Assembly (NCBI GenBank): GCA_030447275.1
Contig: JAUJPF010000017.1
Coordinates: forward strand, 1 to 64,000
Direction of reading: 5' to 3'
Origin: Solirubrobacteraceae bacterium
GTDB lineage: Bacteria; Actinomycetota; Thermoleophilia; Solirubrobacterales; Solirubrobacteraceae
Length of the DNA: 64,000 nucleotides
This document shows, piece by piece, positions 29,376-38,381 of the stretch (the first letter of the stretch is position 1; the number at the start of each line of letters is the position of its first letter). A program made the translations under genes and the position numbers. The notes beneath the pieces are model-generated. The model was not told where the DNA came from. It did not search any database and worked only from the letters and a program-made list of their open reading frames with translations.

Positions 29376-30626
29376 GTGCCCCGCCTCGCCGCTCTGACCA
29401 TCGCCGTGCTGTTCACCGTCGTCGGCGCGGCGCACGCCGCGCCCGCACCGCTCACCGAACCGCCCGACGCTCTCGCGCAGGCGCTCGAGTGCGGGCCGGG
29501 CGTCGGCGCGCCGCGCAGACACCGGTCATCCTCCTGCACGGCACCGGCTCGACGCCCGAGGAGAGCTTCGACGCCGGCTACGCCGCCGCGCTGCCGAAGC
29601 TCGGCTTCCCGGTATGCACGGTGCGGTTCCCGGAGCGCGCGCTCGTCGACCTCCAGCGTTCCATGCGCAGTACGCCGTGTACGCGGTGCGCGAGGTCGCG
29701 CGCCGCAGCGGCCGGAAGGTGTCGCTGGTGGGCCACAGCCAGGGCGCCTTGCACGCGGTGTACGCGCGCGCACTTCTGGCCGGACCTGCCGCCCCTGATC
29801 GACGACGTCGTCGGGCTCGCCGGGCCCTACGTCGGCACCCAGCGCGCGAACGAGAGCTGCAACGACGGGCGCTGCCCGGTCACCTCGTGGCAGTTTCGCT
29901 TCGGCTCGGATCTGAACCGCGCGTTCGCGGCGGCCCCGCGGCCGGCGGGACCCTCCTTCACCGCGGTCGCGACGTCGTTCGACGAGCTGGTCACCCCCGC
30001 GCCGGACGCCGCGCTGCTCGCGGGCGAGGGCATCGTGCTCCAGGACGTCTGCCCCAACCGCTCGACGGACCACTTCGCGATCGTCGGCGACGCCGCGGCG
30101 TACACGCTGGCGGTCGACGCGCTGACGCACGAGGGCGCGGCCGACCCCGCGCGCTTCGATCCCGCCGCATGCCGGCAGACGACGATCCCCGGGACCGAGG
30201 TCGGGACCGTCGTCGGCGCCCCCGGCGCGGTCGGCAACGCCGCCGTCGGCCTCGTGACCGCGCAGAACACCGACCGCGAGCCTCCGCTCGTGTGCCCGTT
30301 CGACGCGGCGGCGTGTGGCGAAGGGGTGACGACGACTTCTGGTTCCGGCCCCTCGCAGGCGTCGACCGGGCGGCGCGCGCGCCTCACGCGCTCGTGCCTG
30401 CGCGGCGGCGCGCTCCGGGTCCGGGTTCGCGGGCTCGCCGGGGTGCGGCGGGTGGACTTCCGGTTCGGCCGGCGGCTCGTCGCGCGCGACCGCGCGCGCC
30501 GTTCGTCCGCGTCGTGAGCCGCCGCGCCGTGAGCCGCGGCGGGTCGCGGCTGCTGGCGGTGTTGTACCTGAACGGCGGCGCGCGCGCGTGGTGCGCAGCC
30601 GGACGCTGCCGCGCTGCGGGCTCTGA
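29376..30626 (+). CDS. Secreted alpha/beta-hydrolase lipase, frameshifted
   Basis: GTG start at 29376, signal peptide LAALTIAVLFTVVGAAHA. Across frames it gives TPVILLHGTGSTPEESF (oxyanion loop), KVSLVGHSQGALHAVYA (nucleophile Ser in GHSQG), then PPLIDDVVGLAGPYVGTQ, a likely Asp segment TSFDELVTP and a likely His segment RSTDHFAIVGD. This layout resembles lipase B-like and other secreted triacylglycerol lipases. Cys pairs (ESCNDGRC) suggest extracytoplasmic disulfides. Frame changes near 29515, 29665 and 29765. The C-terminal beta tail probably runs past the TGA at 30515 in the next frame to TGA 30624-30626 (VRSRTLPRCGL). Confidence 0.8.
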
Positions 30627-30682
30627 ACTGCTCATGCGCGTCCGCGTCCGCGTCCGCTCCACAATCGCGGGGTCCCTCGCAC

Positions 30683-30727
30683 CGAGTGTCGACTTCGGCG
30701 CCCTATCGACGACAGAATCGACACTCG
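30683..30727. terminator. Inverted repeat between convergent lipase and prs
   Basis: Perfect 10-base arms CGAGTGTCGA (30683-30692) and TCGACACTCG (30718-30727) around a 25-base loop, located between two genes that end towards each other. No U-run follows, so it is a weak or Rho-assisted bidirectional terminator candidate, or an operator-like repeat. Confidence 0.45.
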
Positions 30728-30762
30728 CCGCGCGACGCGAGACCGCGCGGAGCGGCACCCGC

Positions 30763-31785
30763 CTAGAACAACTGGTTCTCGCCGCCGAACACGGCGCTCA
30801 CCGAGTCGTCGGTGAAGATGCGGCGGATCGAGTCGGTGAGGAGGTCGGCGCACGAGAGGACGCGGATGTTGTCGGGCGCGCCGGCGCGGAGCGGGATCGT
30901 GTCGGTGACGACGATCTGCTCGAACGGCGACGCGGCGAGGTTCTCGAACGCGCGGCCGCTCAGCACCGGGTGCGTCGCGGCGGCGAAGACGCGCTCGGCG
31001 CCCGCGGCCACGACCGCGTCGCCCGCCGCCCGCAGCGTCCCCGCGGTGTCGATGATGTCGTCGACGATGATCGCGGTCTTGCCGCGCACGTCGCCGATGA
31101 CGTGGCCGATCTCGGCGAGCTGCTGGGCCGGGCGCTCCTTGTCGAGGATCGCCAGGTCGGCGCCGAGCTTGTCCGAGAACTTCTTGTTCAGCTTCACGCG
31201 GCCCGCGTCCGGCGCGACGACGACGAGGTCGGACAGGGCCAGGTCGGCGAAGTACTGCGTGAGCATGAACATCGCGGTCATGTGGTCGACCGGCTTCGAG
31301 AAGAAGCCTTGGATCTGGCCGGCGTGGAGGTCCATCGTGAGGACGCGGTCGGCCCCGGCCGCCTCGAGCGCGCGGGCGACGAGCCGGGCGGAGATCGGCT
31401 CGCGCGGCGCCGACTTCTTGTCCTGGCGCGAGTAGCCGAACCACGGCGAGACGGCGATGACCCGGTGCGCCGACGCGCCGACCGCCGCGTCGATCATCAA
31501 CAGCAGCTCCATCAGCGAGTCGTTCGGCGTGATCCCGAGCTCGGGGTTCGCGCACGTCGGCTGGACGATGAAGACGTCGGCCCCGCGGATCGAGTCCTCG
31601 TAGCGGCAGTAGACCTCGCCGTTGGAGAACGTCTTGATGTCGATCGGGCCGAGATCGACGCCGAGGTTGTGCGCGATCTTGGCGCTCAGCCCGGGGTTCG
31701 CGCGCCCGCTGAACAGCATCAGGCGCTTGTCGTAGCCGATGTCCAGGCTGGTCGAGAGCTGAGGCTGCGTCTCGAGTGCGGTCAC
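30763..31785 (-). CDS. prs: Ribose-phosphate pyrophosphokinase (PRPP synthetase)
   Basis: Intact, 340 aa, GTG start. Makes PRPP from ribose 5-phosphate and ATP for nucleotide, His and Trp synthesis. Motifs: MLFSGRANPGLSAKIA, TFSNGEVYCRYEDSIRG, FIVQPTC, PWFGYSRQDKKSAPREPISA (ATP/catalytic flap), DLHAGQIQGFFS, VVAPDAGRVKL, and the PRPP loop IVDDIIDTAGTL. Starts 12 bases after the glmU stop, the usual glmU-prs pair. An N-terminal extension of about 15 residues (MTALETQPQLSTS) precedes the conserved core. Confidence 0.97.
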   Translation of the reverse strand: MTALETQPQLSTSLDIGYDKRLMLFSGRANPGLSAKIAHNLGVDLGPIDIKTFSNGEVYCRYEDSIRGADVFIVQPTCANPELGITPNDSLMELLLMIDAAVGASAHRVIAVSPWFGYSRQDKKSAPREPISARLVARALEAAGADRVLTMDLHAGQIQGFFSKPVDHMTAMFMLTQYFADLALSDLVVVAPDAGRVKLNKKFSDKLGADLAILDKERPAQQLAEIGHVIGDVRGKTAIIVDDIIDTAGTLRAAGDAVVAAGAERVFAAATHPVLSGRAFENLAASPFEQIVVTDTIPLRAGAPDNIRVLSCADLLTDSIRRIFTDDSVSAVFGGENQLF

Positions 31786-31797
31786 GGTTTGGTCACT

Positions 31798-33171
31798 CTA
31801 GCCCTTGCGGCGGGCGTAACCCTCGACGTTCGTCTGCCTGGCGCGGGCGACGCCCAGCGCGTCCTCCGGGACGTCCTCCGTGATGACCGAGCCAGCCCCC
31901 GTGTAGGCGTTGTCGCCGATCGTCACGGGGGCCACGAAGGTCGTGTCGACGCTCGTGCGGACGTTCGCGCCGATCGTCGTGCGGTGCTTGGTGCGGCCGT
32001 CGTAGTTGGCGGTGACGTTCGAGGCCCCGATGTTGGTCTGAGGCCCGACGTCGGCGTCGCCCAGGTAGGAGAGGTGCGGCACCTTCGTCCCCTCGCCGAT
32101 GTCGGAGTTCTTGATCTCGACGTACGTGCCGACCTTCGCGCCGGCGCGGATCCTCGTGCCCGGCCGCAGGTAGGCGAAGGGCCCGATGCTCACGCCGTCC
32201 TCGACGTCGCAGTCGACCGCGTAGGCGTAGAGCGCGGTGACGCCGTCGGCGAGCCGGGCGTCGACGAGCGTGGCGTTCGGCCCGATCCGGCAGTCCTCCC
32301 CCACGCGCGTGGCGCCGCGCAGGACGCAGCCCGGCTCGACGGTCGTGTCGGCGCCGATCGCGACGCCCACGTCGACCGTCGTCGCCGCCGGGTTGACGAA
32401 CGTGACGCCGGCGCGCGCGTGCTCGTCGAGGATGCGGCGCTGGGCGACCTCGCGGAGCTGGGCGAGCTGCGCGCGGTCGTTGATGCCGGCGGTCAGCCAC
32501 GGGTCGGCGACGCCGTGCGCGACGACGCGGTGGCCGCCCTCACGGAGGATCGGCAGCGCGTCCGGCAGGTAGTACTCGCCCTGGGCGTTGTCGGCGGTGA
32601 TCGACGCGAGCGCGCCGGTGAGGGGGCCGCCGGCGAAGGCGTAGATGCCGGTGTTCACCTCGCGGATCTCGAGCTCGGAGGCCGTCGCGTCGCCCGGGTT
32701 CTTCGTCTCGACGACCTTCACGACGTCGCCCTGCGCGTCGCGGACGACGCGCCCGTACCCGGCCGGATCGTCGAGGACGGTGGTGGCCATCGTCGCGGCC
32801 GCGCCGGCATCGGCGTGCGCGCGGGCCAGGCCGGCGATCGCCTCCGCGGTGATGAGCGGGACGTCGCCGTAGAGCACGACGACGGTGTCGTCGGCGCCGA
32901 TGTGCTCGGCCGCGCACCGCACCGCATGGCCGGTCCCCTTCGCCTCCGGCTGCACGGCGATCGCGACGCCGTCGGGAACGTGCCCCTCGACCGCCCGGTC
33001 TGGCCCGCCCACCACGATCACCTTCTCGGCCCCCGCGGCGAGCGCCGCCTCGACGGGCCAGCGCACCAGCGGCCAGCCGCACAGGTCGTGGAGGACCTTC
33101 GGCGTCTTCGAGCGCATGCGGGTGCCCTGCCCTGCGGCGAGAACGACGGCGGTCAACGGCACGCGGGCCAT
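31798..33171 (-). CDS. glmU: Bifunctional UDP-GlcNAc pyrophosphorylase / GlcN-1-P acetyltransferase
   Basis: Intact, 457 aa. The N-domain is a uridyltransferase (VVLAAGQGTRMRSKTPKVLH, EAKGTGHAVRCA, VLYGDVPLI, EVNTGIYAF). The C-domain is a left-handed beta-helix acetyltransferase with hexapeptide repeats and IGPFAYLRPGTRI, VEIKNSDIGEGTKVPHLSYLGDA (catalytic His), NIGASNVTANYDGRTKH and TGAGSVIT. Makes UDP-GlcNAc for peptidoglycan and other glycans. Followed by prs; the tRNA-Gln gene is divergent upstream. Confidence 0.97.
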   Translation of the reverse strand: MARVPLTAVVLAAGQGTRMRSKTPKVLHDLCGWPLVRWPVEAALAAGAEKVIVVGGPDRAVEGHVPDGVAIAVQPEAKGTGHAVRCAAEHIGADDTVVVLYGDVPLITAEAIAGLARAHADAGAAATMATTVLDDPAGYGRVVRDAQGDVVKVVETKNPGDATASELEIREVNTGIYAFAGGPLTGALASITADNAQGEYYLPDALPILREGGHRVVAHGVADPWLTAGINDRAQLAQLREVAQRRILDEHARAGVTFVNPAATTVDVGVAIGADTTVEPGCVLRGATRVGEDCRIGPNATLVDARLADGVTALYAYAVDCDVEDGVSIGPFAYLRPGTRIRAGAKVGTYVEIKNSDIGEGTKVPHLSYLGDADVGPQTNIGASNVTANYDGRTKHRTTIGANVRTSVDTTFVAPVTIGDNAYTGAGSVITEDVPEDALGVARARQTNVEGYARRKG

Positions 33172-33258
33172 CGTAGGCCGCTTCGCGGCGTCACGTCACA
33201 GCCTGCGGCGATGGCATCGTGGGCCAGACTTAGGCGGCGTACCCTTCGCCCGACTCGG

Positions 33259-33331
33259 TGGGGAGTGGTCTAGCGGCAAGACACGGGCCTTTGGAGCCCT
33301 GAGACGCTCGGTTCGAATCCGGCCTCCCCAG
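33259..33331 (+). tRNA. tRNA-Gln (anticodon TTG)
   Basis: Cloverleaf with acceptor arms TGGGGAG/CTCCCCA, D-arm GTCTAGCGGCAAGAC, anticodon loop CTTTGGA (TTG at 33291-33293), T-loop GGTTCGAATCC and discriminator G. The T1-A72 pair and the TTG anticodon identify glutamine. CCA is not encoded. The outermost anticodon-stem pair (C-T) and the outermost T-stem pair (C-C) are mismatched. Confidence 0.93.
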
Positions 33332-33349
33332 CTCGCGCGGGCGGCGCGC

Positions 33350-34483
33350 TCAGCAGTGCGTCGCTAGGGCCTCGACGACGCGCTCCATGCGGACGAGGCC
33401 GGCGTAGCGGCCGGCCTGGTCCCAGCAGACGAGCGGGTCGAAGCGGCGGTCGGCCGGGCGGGTCATCGCGCGGCGGGTCACCGCCGCCAGCGGCATGTCG
33501 ACGGTGACCATCATGAGGTTGCGGACCGGGCCGGCGCCGCGGGCGTGGTCGGCGCGGCGGACGAGGCCGCTGGGGCGCCCGTCGTGGTCGACGAGCGCGA
33601 TGTAGTCCGGCTCGGGGCGGCGATCGAAGAGCACGCCGAGCGCGCGGCCCGATGCGGGCTCGGGCAGCGTCGGGACCGCCTCGATGAGCGCCGCGATCGC
33701 CATCTCGCCGGTCGCCGGCCGGTACCGCGCCCGGATCTCGAAGCCGAGGTCGGGCTCGAGCTCGGCCATCCCCGGCGTCGGGCCGCCGAACGCGAAGCCC
33801 TGCGCGAGCGGGACGCGCAGGTCCATGAGCGCCTCGAGCTCCTCCATCCGCTCGACGCCCTCGGCGATGATCCAGGCGTCGATCCGACCCGCCAGCTCGC
33901 CGAGCGTCTGGACCACCGCGGCCTTGGCCGGCTCGGTGTCGACGTTCGCGACGAGGCCGCGGTCGATCTTGACGAAGTTCGGCTTGAGCGACGTGATCCG
34001 CGACAGCGAGCCGTAGCCCGCGCCCGCGTCGTCGACGGCGATGAGCGCGCCGCGCGCGCGCAGCGCCGCGCGCGCTCCGGAGAGCGCGTCGGTCTCGGCG
34101 TCGGTCTGCTCGGTCACCTCGACGATCACCCGGTCGAGCCGCGCCGCCTCGCTGAACGCGTCGTGGACCTCGTCGGCGACGAGCGCGCGCGGCGACGCGT
34201 TCACGGCAAGGAAGCGGTTCGAAGGCAGGTGGGGCAGCGCGGCGAGGACCTCACGCACCATGTGCGCCTCGAGCACGCCGCCCACGCCGTGGCGCTCGGC
34301 CGCCGCGAAGACGTCCGCCGGCCGCAGCTCCCCCCGTCCAGGGAAGCGGGCGAGGGCCTCGTAGCCGCACACCTCGCCGCGCTGGAGGTCGACGACGGGC
34401 TGGAAGTGCGGCCTGACGCGTCCCGGCTGGCTGAGAACCTCCCCGAGGATCTCGGTCCAGTCGTGCTGGCGCTCGTGGATCAC
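33350..34483 (-). CDS. EAL-domain c-di-GMP phosphodiesterase with C-terminal CBS-like region
   Basis: Intact, 377 aa, GTG start. The EAL domain (about residues 15-240) shows YEALAR, FLAVNASP, VIVEVTEQ, AVDDAGAGYGSL (where DDFGTG is usual), VKIDRGLV, IIAEGVE and a final Q-G-F-A-F-G. All acidic, Asn, Lys and Gln positions for metal and substrate are present, so hydrolysis of c-di-GMP to pGpG is plausible. Residues about 270-377 look like a CBS-pair-like region (VLFDRRPEPDYIALVDHDGRPSGLVRR). No membrane helix. This is a third c-di-GMP gene, opposite the tRNA, with a 3' end close to it. Confidence 0.88.
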   Translation of the reverse strand: MIHERQHDWTEILGEVLSQPGRVRPHFQPVVDLQRGEVCGYEALARFPGRGELRPADVFAAAERHGVGGVLEAHMVREVLAALPHLPSNRFLAVNASPRALVADEVHDAFSEAARLDRVIVEVTEQTDAETDALSGARAALRARGALIAVDDAGAGYGSLSRITSLKPNFVKIDRGLVANVDTEPAKAAVVQTLGELAGRIDAWIIAEGVERMEELEALMDLRVPLAQGFAFGGPTPGMAELEPDLGFEIRARYRPATGEMAIAALIEAVPTLPEPASGRALGVLFDRRPEPDYIALVDHDGRPSGLVRRADHARGAGPVRNLMMVTVDMPLAAVTRRAMTRPADRRFDPLVCWDQAGRYAGLVRMERVVEALATHC

Positions 34484-34546
34484 GTCTTTCGGAACCCCGA
34501 GGGGGTGCGGAAGTTGGACGGTTGGCGCGTCGCCGCGCGGTCGCGT

Positions 34547-35194
34547 TCAGCCCGCCCGCAGCGCCGCGACGATCTCCGGCGGCGTGAGCGGATCGGCGAG
34601 CATCGCGCGGGCGTCGCGCTCGTCGTCGAGGTCGCGCTCGGCGCGCAGCATCCCGACCGTGAGGCCGGCCGCGTCGGCCGCCGCGAGCGTCTGCGTCAGC
34701 ACGCTCGAACCGCCCCAGTCGGCGGCGGGGAGCGCGAAGACGGCGTCGTTCGGCTCGTGCAGCCCGATGAGGTAGTAGCCGCCGTCGGACGCCGGGCCGA
34801 CGGTCACGTCCACGCCGCAGCGCAGGTCGTCGAGCGCGGCCTCGGCGTGGCGGCGGCCGAGCTGCGGCGTGTCGACGCCGACGAGCAGCGCCGGGCCCGG
34901 GTGCGTCGCCAGGACGTCCCGGAAGGCGGCCGCGAGCCGGTCGCCGAGCGAACCCTCCACCTGCGCGATCAGCGTCGCGCCCGGCGCCAGCGCGGCCATC
35001 TCGTCGCGCGCGTCCTCGGGTGTGAACACGACGTACGGGTCCCCGGCGTCGGCCGCCCAGGCCGCGGCCCGCGCGACGAGCGCGGACTGGAGGCGCGCGC
35101 ACCCCTCGGCGCCGAGCAGCGGCGCGAGCCGCGTCTTGCACAGCCCCGGCCGCGGCGCCTTCGCGATGACGATGGCCGCGGGCCGCGCCGGCAC
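34547..35194 (-). CDS. TIGR04282/DUF2064-family glycosyltransferase-like protein
   Basis: Intact, 215 aa, GTG start (MPARPAAIVIAKAPRPGLCKTRL). The K-x-PxPGxxKTRL opening, VFTPEDARDEM, LLVGVDTPQL and VGPASDGGYYLIGL (a DxD-like region) identify the family, a GT-A-fold nucleotidyl/glycosyl transferase-like group of unsettled function. It follows the nucleoside phosphorylase by 2 bases, in the same operon, so a sugar or nucleoside-phosphate substrate is possible but unproven. Confidence 0.85.
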   Translation of the reverse strand: MPARPAAIVIAKAPRPGLCKTRLAPLLGAEGCARLQSALVARAAAWAADAGDPYVVFTPEDARDEMAALAPGATLIAQVEGSLGDRLAAAFRDVLATHPGPALLVGVDTPQLGRRHAEAALDDLRCGVDVTVGPASDGGYYLIGLHEPNDAVFALPAADWGGSSVLTQTLAAADAAGLTVGMLRAERDLDDERDARAMLADPLTPPEIVAALRAG

Positions 35195-35196
35195 GA

Positions 35197-35985
35197 TCAG
35201 AAGCGGAAGTGGGTGCCGACCGGCGCGAGCTCGGCCGTCGCCGCGACCGGGACCGCTGCCGCCAGCGCCGTCGCGAAGGTCGCCGCCGACGCGCCGATGA
35301 GTCGGGTCAGCTCGGCGACGGGCGTCGGCTCGTCCTTGACGCCGTTCGCGTAGTCGGTCGCGTAGCCGATCAGCGCGTACGGGATCTCCGCCTCGCCCGC
35401 GAGCACGGTCTCGGGCCCGCCCGTCTGCGAGACCGCGGTCACGCCCGCGGCGGCCAGCGCCGCGATCTCCGTACGGGTGTTGAAACGCGGCCCGTCGACG
35501 TGGCCGTAGCAGCCGCCGTCGCGGACGCCGTGGCCCGCTTCCCGCGCCCCGATGAGGAGCGCCTCGCGCAGCGGCGGCGAGAACGGCGTCTCGAAGATCC
35601 AGTGCCCGCGGCCCGGCTCGCCCTCGGCGTAGAGCGAGCAGAGCGAGCCGTCGGGCAGCCGGTTGGAGAGGAAGTGCAGGTCGTCGAAGACGACGAGCGT
35701 CCCCAGGTCGAGACCCGGGTCGCACGCGCCGCAGACGGTGACCGCGAGGATCGCCTCGACGCCGGCGTCGCGCAGCGCGGTGACGTTCGCGCGATGGTCG
35801 ACGTGCGACGACAGCCGCGGGTGGCCCTCCCAGTGGCGCGAGACGTGCACGACGTCGGCGCCCGCGAACCGTCCCTGCGACACCTTCGCGGGACCGAAGC
35901 GGGTGGCGACCTCGCGCGGCCCCTCGCCCTCGAACCCAGGCAGCGCGTAGGTGCCCGAGCCGGTGATCACGCCGATGCGCGTCAT
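35197..35985 (-). CDS. Purine nucleoside / S-methyl-5'-thioadenosine phosphorylase family
   Basis: Intact, 262 aa from ATG 35985. Family motifs: IGVITGSGTYALPGF at the phosphate site, HVSRHWEGHPRLSSHVDHRANVTALRDAGVEAILAV (quoted in part; H-R-A-N typical), VFDDLHFLSNR, YGHVDGPRFNTRTEIAAL, and SQTGGPETVLAGEAEIPYA with ATDYAN. This fits MTAP/PNP enzymes that cleave methylthioadenosine or purine nucleosides with phosphate; which substrate cannot be fixed by eye, though the DYAN region resembles MTAP-type proteins. Operon with the TIGR04282 gene. Confidence 0.88.
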   Translation of the reverse strand: MTRIGVITGSGTYALPGFEGEGPREVATRFGPAKVSQGRFAGADVVHVSRHWEGHPRLSSHVDHRANVTALRDAGVEAILAVTVCGACDPGLDLGTLVVFDDLHFLSNRLPDGSLCSLYAEGEPGRGHWIFETPFSPPLREALLIGAREAGHGVRDGGCYGHVDGPRFNTRTEIAALAAAGVTAVSQTGGPETVLAGEAEIPYALIGYATDYANGVKDEPTPVAELTRLIGASAATFATALAAAVPVAATAELAPVGTHFRF

Positions 35986-36012
35986 CAGGACGCGCAATCC
36001 TAGGCGGCGCGT

Positions 36013-36999
36013 CTACTCGGCGGGCGCCGGCGCCGCGGCGGCCGGCGGCGCCTCGGCCGGGGGTGCGGGGGCCTCCTCGGCCGGATCGGGCGCGGGCGCG
36101 GCGGGCTCGGGCGCCGGCGGCTCCTCGACCGGCGGCTGCTCGACCGGCGGCTGCTCGACCGGCGACTCCTGGACGGGGTCGGGCGTCGCCGGGTCGGTCC
36201 CCTCGGCCTGCTCGACCGCGTTCGGGCGGCCGTCGGCGTCGCCGTCCTCCGCGCCGTCGGGCGCGCCGTCGCCGTTCGTGTCGGCGTCGTCGGGCTCGGC
36301 GCCGGAGAGGCCCTGCTCGACGACGTTGCTCAGCGAGTCGCCGTCGGAATCGTCGGCGCCGTCCGGAGTTCCGTCGCTGTTGGTGTCCATCGCGCGCGGG
36401 TTCGAGCGCACGCGGTACTCGGTGCGGTTGAACAGGCCGTCGCCGTCGACGTCGGCCGCGGCGTCGGCCGCGCTCGTCGGGTCGAGGCCGTGCTGCTCCT
36501 CCCACGCGTCGGGAAGGTCGTCGCCGTCGCTGTCGGCGCTGCGCGGGTTCGTGCCGAGCCGGTGCTCGAGGCGGTCGCTCAGGCCGTCGTCGTCCTGGTC
36601 GCCCGGCAGGATGCGCGCGACCGCCGGTGGCTCGGCCGCCGGAGCCGTGCCCACCCGCTCGGCGTCGCCGCCCGCGGGCTCGTCGCCGAGCGCGGGGTCC
36701 TCCTCGCGCGCCGGGCCGCGCGGCTCGTCGGCCACGGTCCCGCCGGTCTGCTCCTGGAGGCGCCGGCGCTCCGTCGCGGCGCCGACGCGCTCGGGCCGCG
36801 TCGCCGCGGGGCGGTCGGGGCCGAGCCGCAGGGCGCCGCCGTCGCGCGTGTCGTCGCCGGCCCAGACGTCGTGGCCGAGCACGTGCCGGTCGAGCGCGAC
36901 GACCGAGCCCGCGATCAGAAGGGCGGATGTGACGAGGCCGGCCGCCACCCAGTGGGCGCTGCGGCTGTGGAGGAGGGAGATGAGGCGGCTGCGGTCCAT
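36013..36999 (-). CDS. Membrane-anchored thrombospondin type-3 repeat protein
   Basis: Intact, 328 aa. A short cytoplasmic end, one membrane helix (HWVAAGLVTSALLIAGSVVAL), a charged spacer, then Asp-rich calcium-binding repeats at about residues 130-265 (DQDDDGLSDRLEHRLGTNP, DSDGDDLPDAWEEQHGL, DVDGDGLFNRTEYRV, DTNSDGTPDGADDSDGDSL, DTNGDGAPDGAEDGDADG). The tail is Pro/Glu/Ala-rich with tandem EQPPVEQPPVE. TSP3 repeats bind calcium outside the cell. The tail could span the cell wall. Partner and role unknown. Confidence 0.85.
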   Translation of the reverse strand: MDRSRLISLLHSRSAHWVAAGLVTSALLIAGSVVALDRHVLGHDVWAGDDTRDGGALRLGPDRPAATRPERVGAATERRRLQEQTGGTVADEPRGPAREEDPALGDEPAGGDAERVGTAPAAEPPAVARILPGDQDDDGLSDRLEHRLGTNPRSADSDGDDLPDAWEEQHGLDPTSAADAAADVDGDGLFNRTEYRVRSNPRAMDTNSDGTPDGADDSDGDSLSNVVEQGLSGAEPDDADTNGDGAPDGAEDGDADGRPNAVEQAEGTDPATPDPVQESPVEQPPVEQPPVEEPPAPEPAAPAPDPAEEAPAPPAEAPPAAAAPAPAE

Positions 37000-37145
37000 G
37001 CACCCGCTCCATCGGCGCCTGGTGACCGCGAGTCAACCCGTCTTCGACGCTGCGGAAAACGGGGCGACCGCGGTTGAGCGGGTCTGGACGGAAGGCCGGG
37101 AAGCTGGCGCGTCGGCGCTGCTAAACCCGCGCCAAGCGAGGTGAA

Positions 37146-38356
37146 TCAGCGCGGTCGGCGGGGCTCGCTCGCGGGCCCCGAGCGGTGCGCGATGCCCAGC
37201 ACGCGCATCGCCTTCAGCCCGAGCGAGAGCTTCTCGCGCCCGTCGGTCGAGGAGACGTCGAGGCCGGTCAGCTCGCGCACGCGCTCGAGCCGGTACCGGA
37301 TCGTGTGGCGGTGCGTGAAGAGCTTTCCGCGGTGCCGGCGACGTTCCCGTCGGCGTCGAGGAACGCCTCGACCGTCTGCACCAGGTCGGTCGCGTACTGC
37401 TCGTCGTAGGCGACCAGCGGCTCGACCGTCTCCGCGTAGAAGCGCTGCAGCTCGGCGGGATCCTCGCTCATCGCCGGCAGGAGCAGGCGGTACGCGCCGG
37501 TCTCCTCGAACGCGAGGGCGGGACGCTCCTCGTCGCCCTCCGCGACGTTCGCGGCGAGCAGCGCCTCGTGGCCGGCCCGGTCGAGCAGGAGCGCGTCGCC
37601 GGTGGCGCGGCTGCGGCCGAGCGCGAACGAATGGCCGTGGAGTCCCGCGCGCAGCTCGCGCAGCACGCCCTCCGCGGCCCGGGCCCCTTCGCCGTCCGCG
37701 CCGGGGACGAGCACCGCGACTTCGGCGCCGACGGCCTCCGCGCGCTCGGTCAGCGCCGCCACCGCGCCCGGCACCGCCGCGCGGGCGCCGCGCTCGGCGG
37801 TCGCGAGCACGCGCTGGCGCCAGCCGTCCTCGGTCGCCGCGTGCGCGTGGGCGCGCGCGACGAGCACGCACGCTCCCTCCTCGAGGTCGAGCCCCACCTC
37901 GCGGCCGCGGGCCACGACCTCCTCGCGCGTCCCGAACGCGCGGCGCAGCACGCCGTGCAGGAAGGCGGCGATCGCCTCGCGCGTGGCCTGCTCGGGGGCC
38001 CGGACGCGCTCGACCTCCGAGGCGACGAGCGTCGTGACGAGCCGCAGCAGCGCCGGCCCCGCGGGCGCCCCCCGCGGGCGCATCCGCAGGCGCCCGACGA
38101 CGCGGTCGGCGACGCGCAGCTCGACGACGTCGACGTCGCCGGCCTCGGCCATGACCGAGCGCTCGTCGGCGGGCGACCGCGCCGCCACCGCCAGCACCTG
38201 GCCGGCCCGGTCGGTGAGGACGAGGCTCGCGTCGAGGGCACGCGCGGCCGCGCGGACGACCTCGGGCAGGCCGGCCCCCGACTCGACGGCCTCGGTGATG
38301 GCGTCGAGCGTCGCGAGATCGAGCCCTGCCTCCGTCCCTGGGAAGGGCGTGGACAC
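37146..38356 (-). CDS. PucR-family transcriptional regulator, frameshifted near the end
   Basis: GTG start at 38356. The N-terminal part has a GAF-like fold (LVLTDRAGQVLAVAARSPAD), the middle is a GGDEF-like PucR domain (ACVLVARAHAHA, HSFALGRSRATGDALLLDRA). The C-terminal PucR helix-turn-helix (LFTHRHTIRYRLERVRELTG, then GREKLSLGLKAMRVL) is reached by a frame change near 37330. PucR-type regulators often control purine or small-molecule metabolism; a target is not visible nearby. Stop at 37146, 147 bases from the TSP3 gene start. Confidence 0.85.
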
Positions 38357-38381
38357 GCCCGGAAGGGTAGAGCCGCCTCGG

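Noticed and set aside
29614-33273. 1219-aa plus-strand ORF
   Set aside because: Mostly antisense to intact prs and glmU; only its first part overlaps the real lipase frames.
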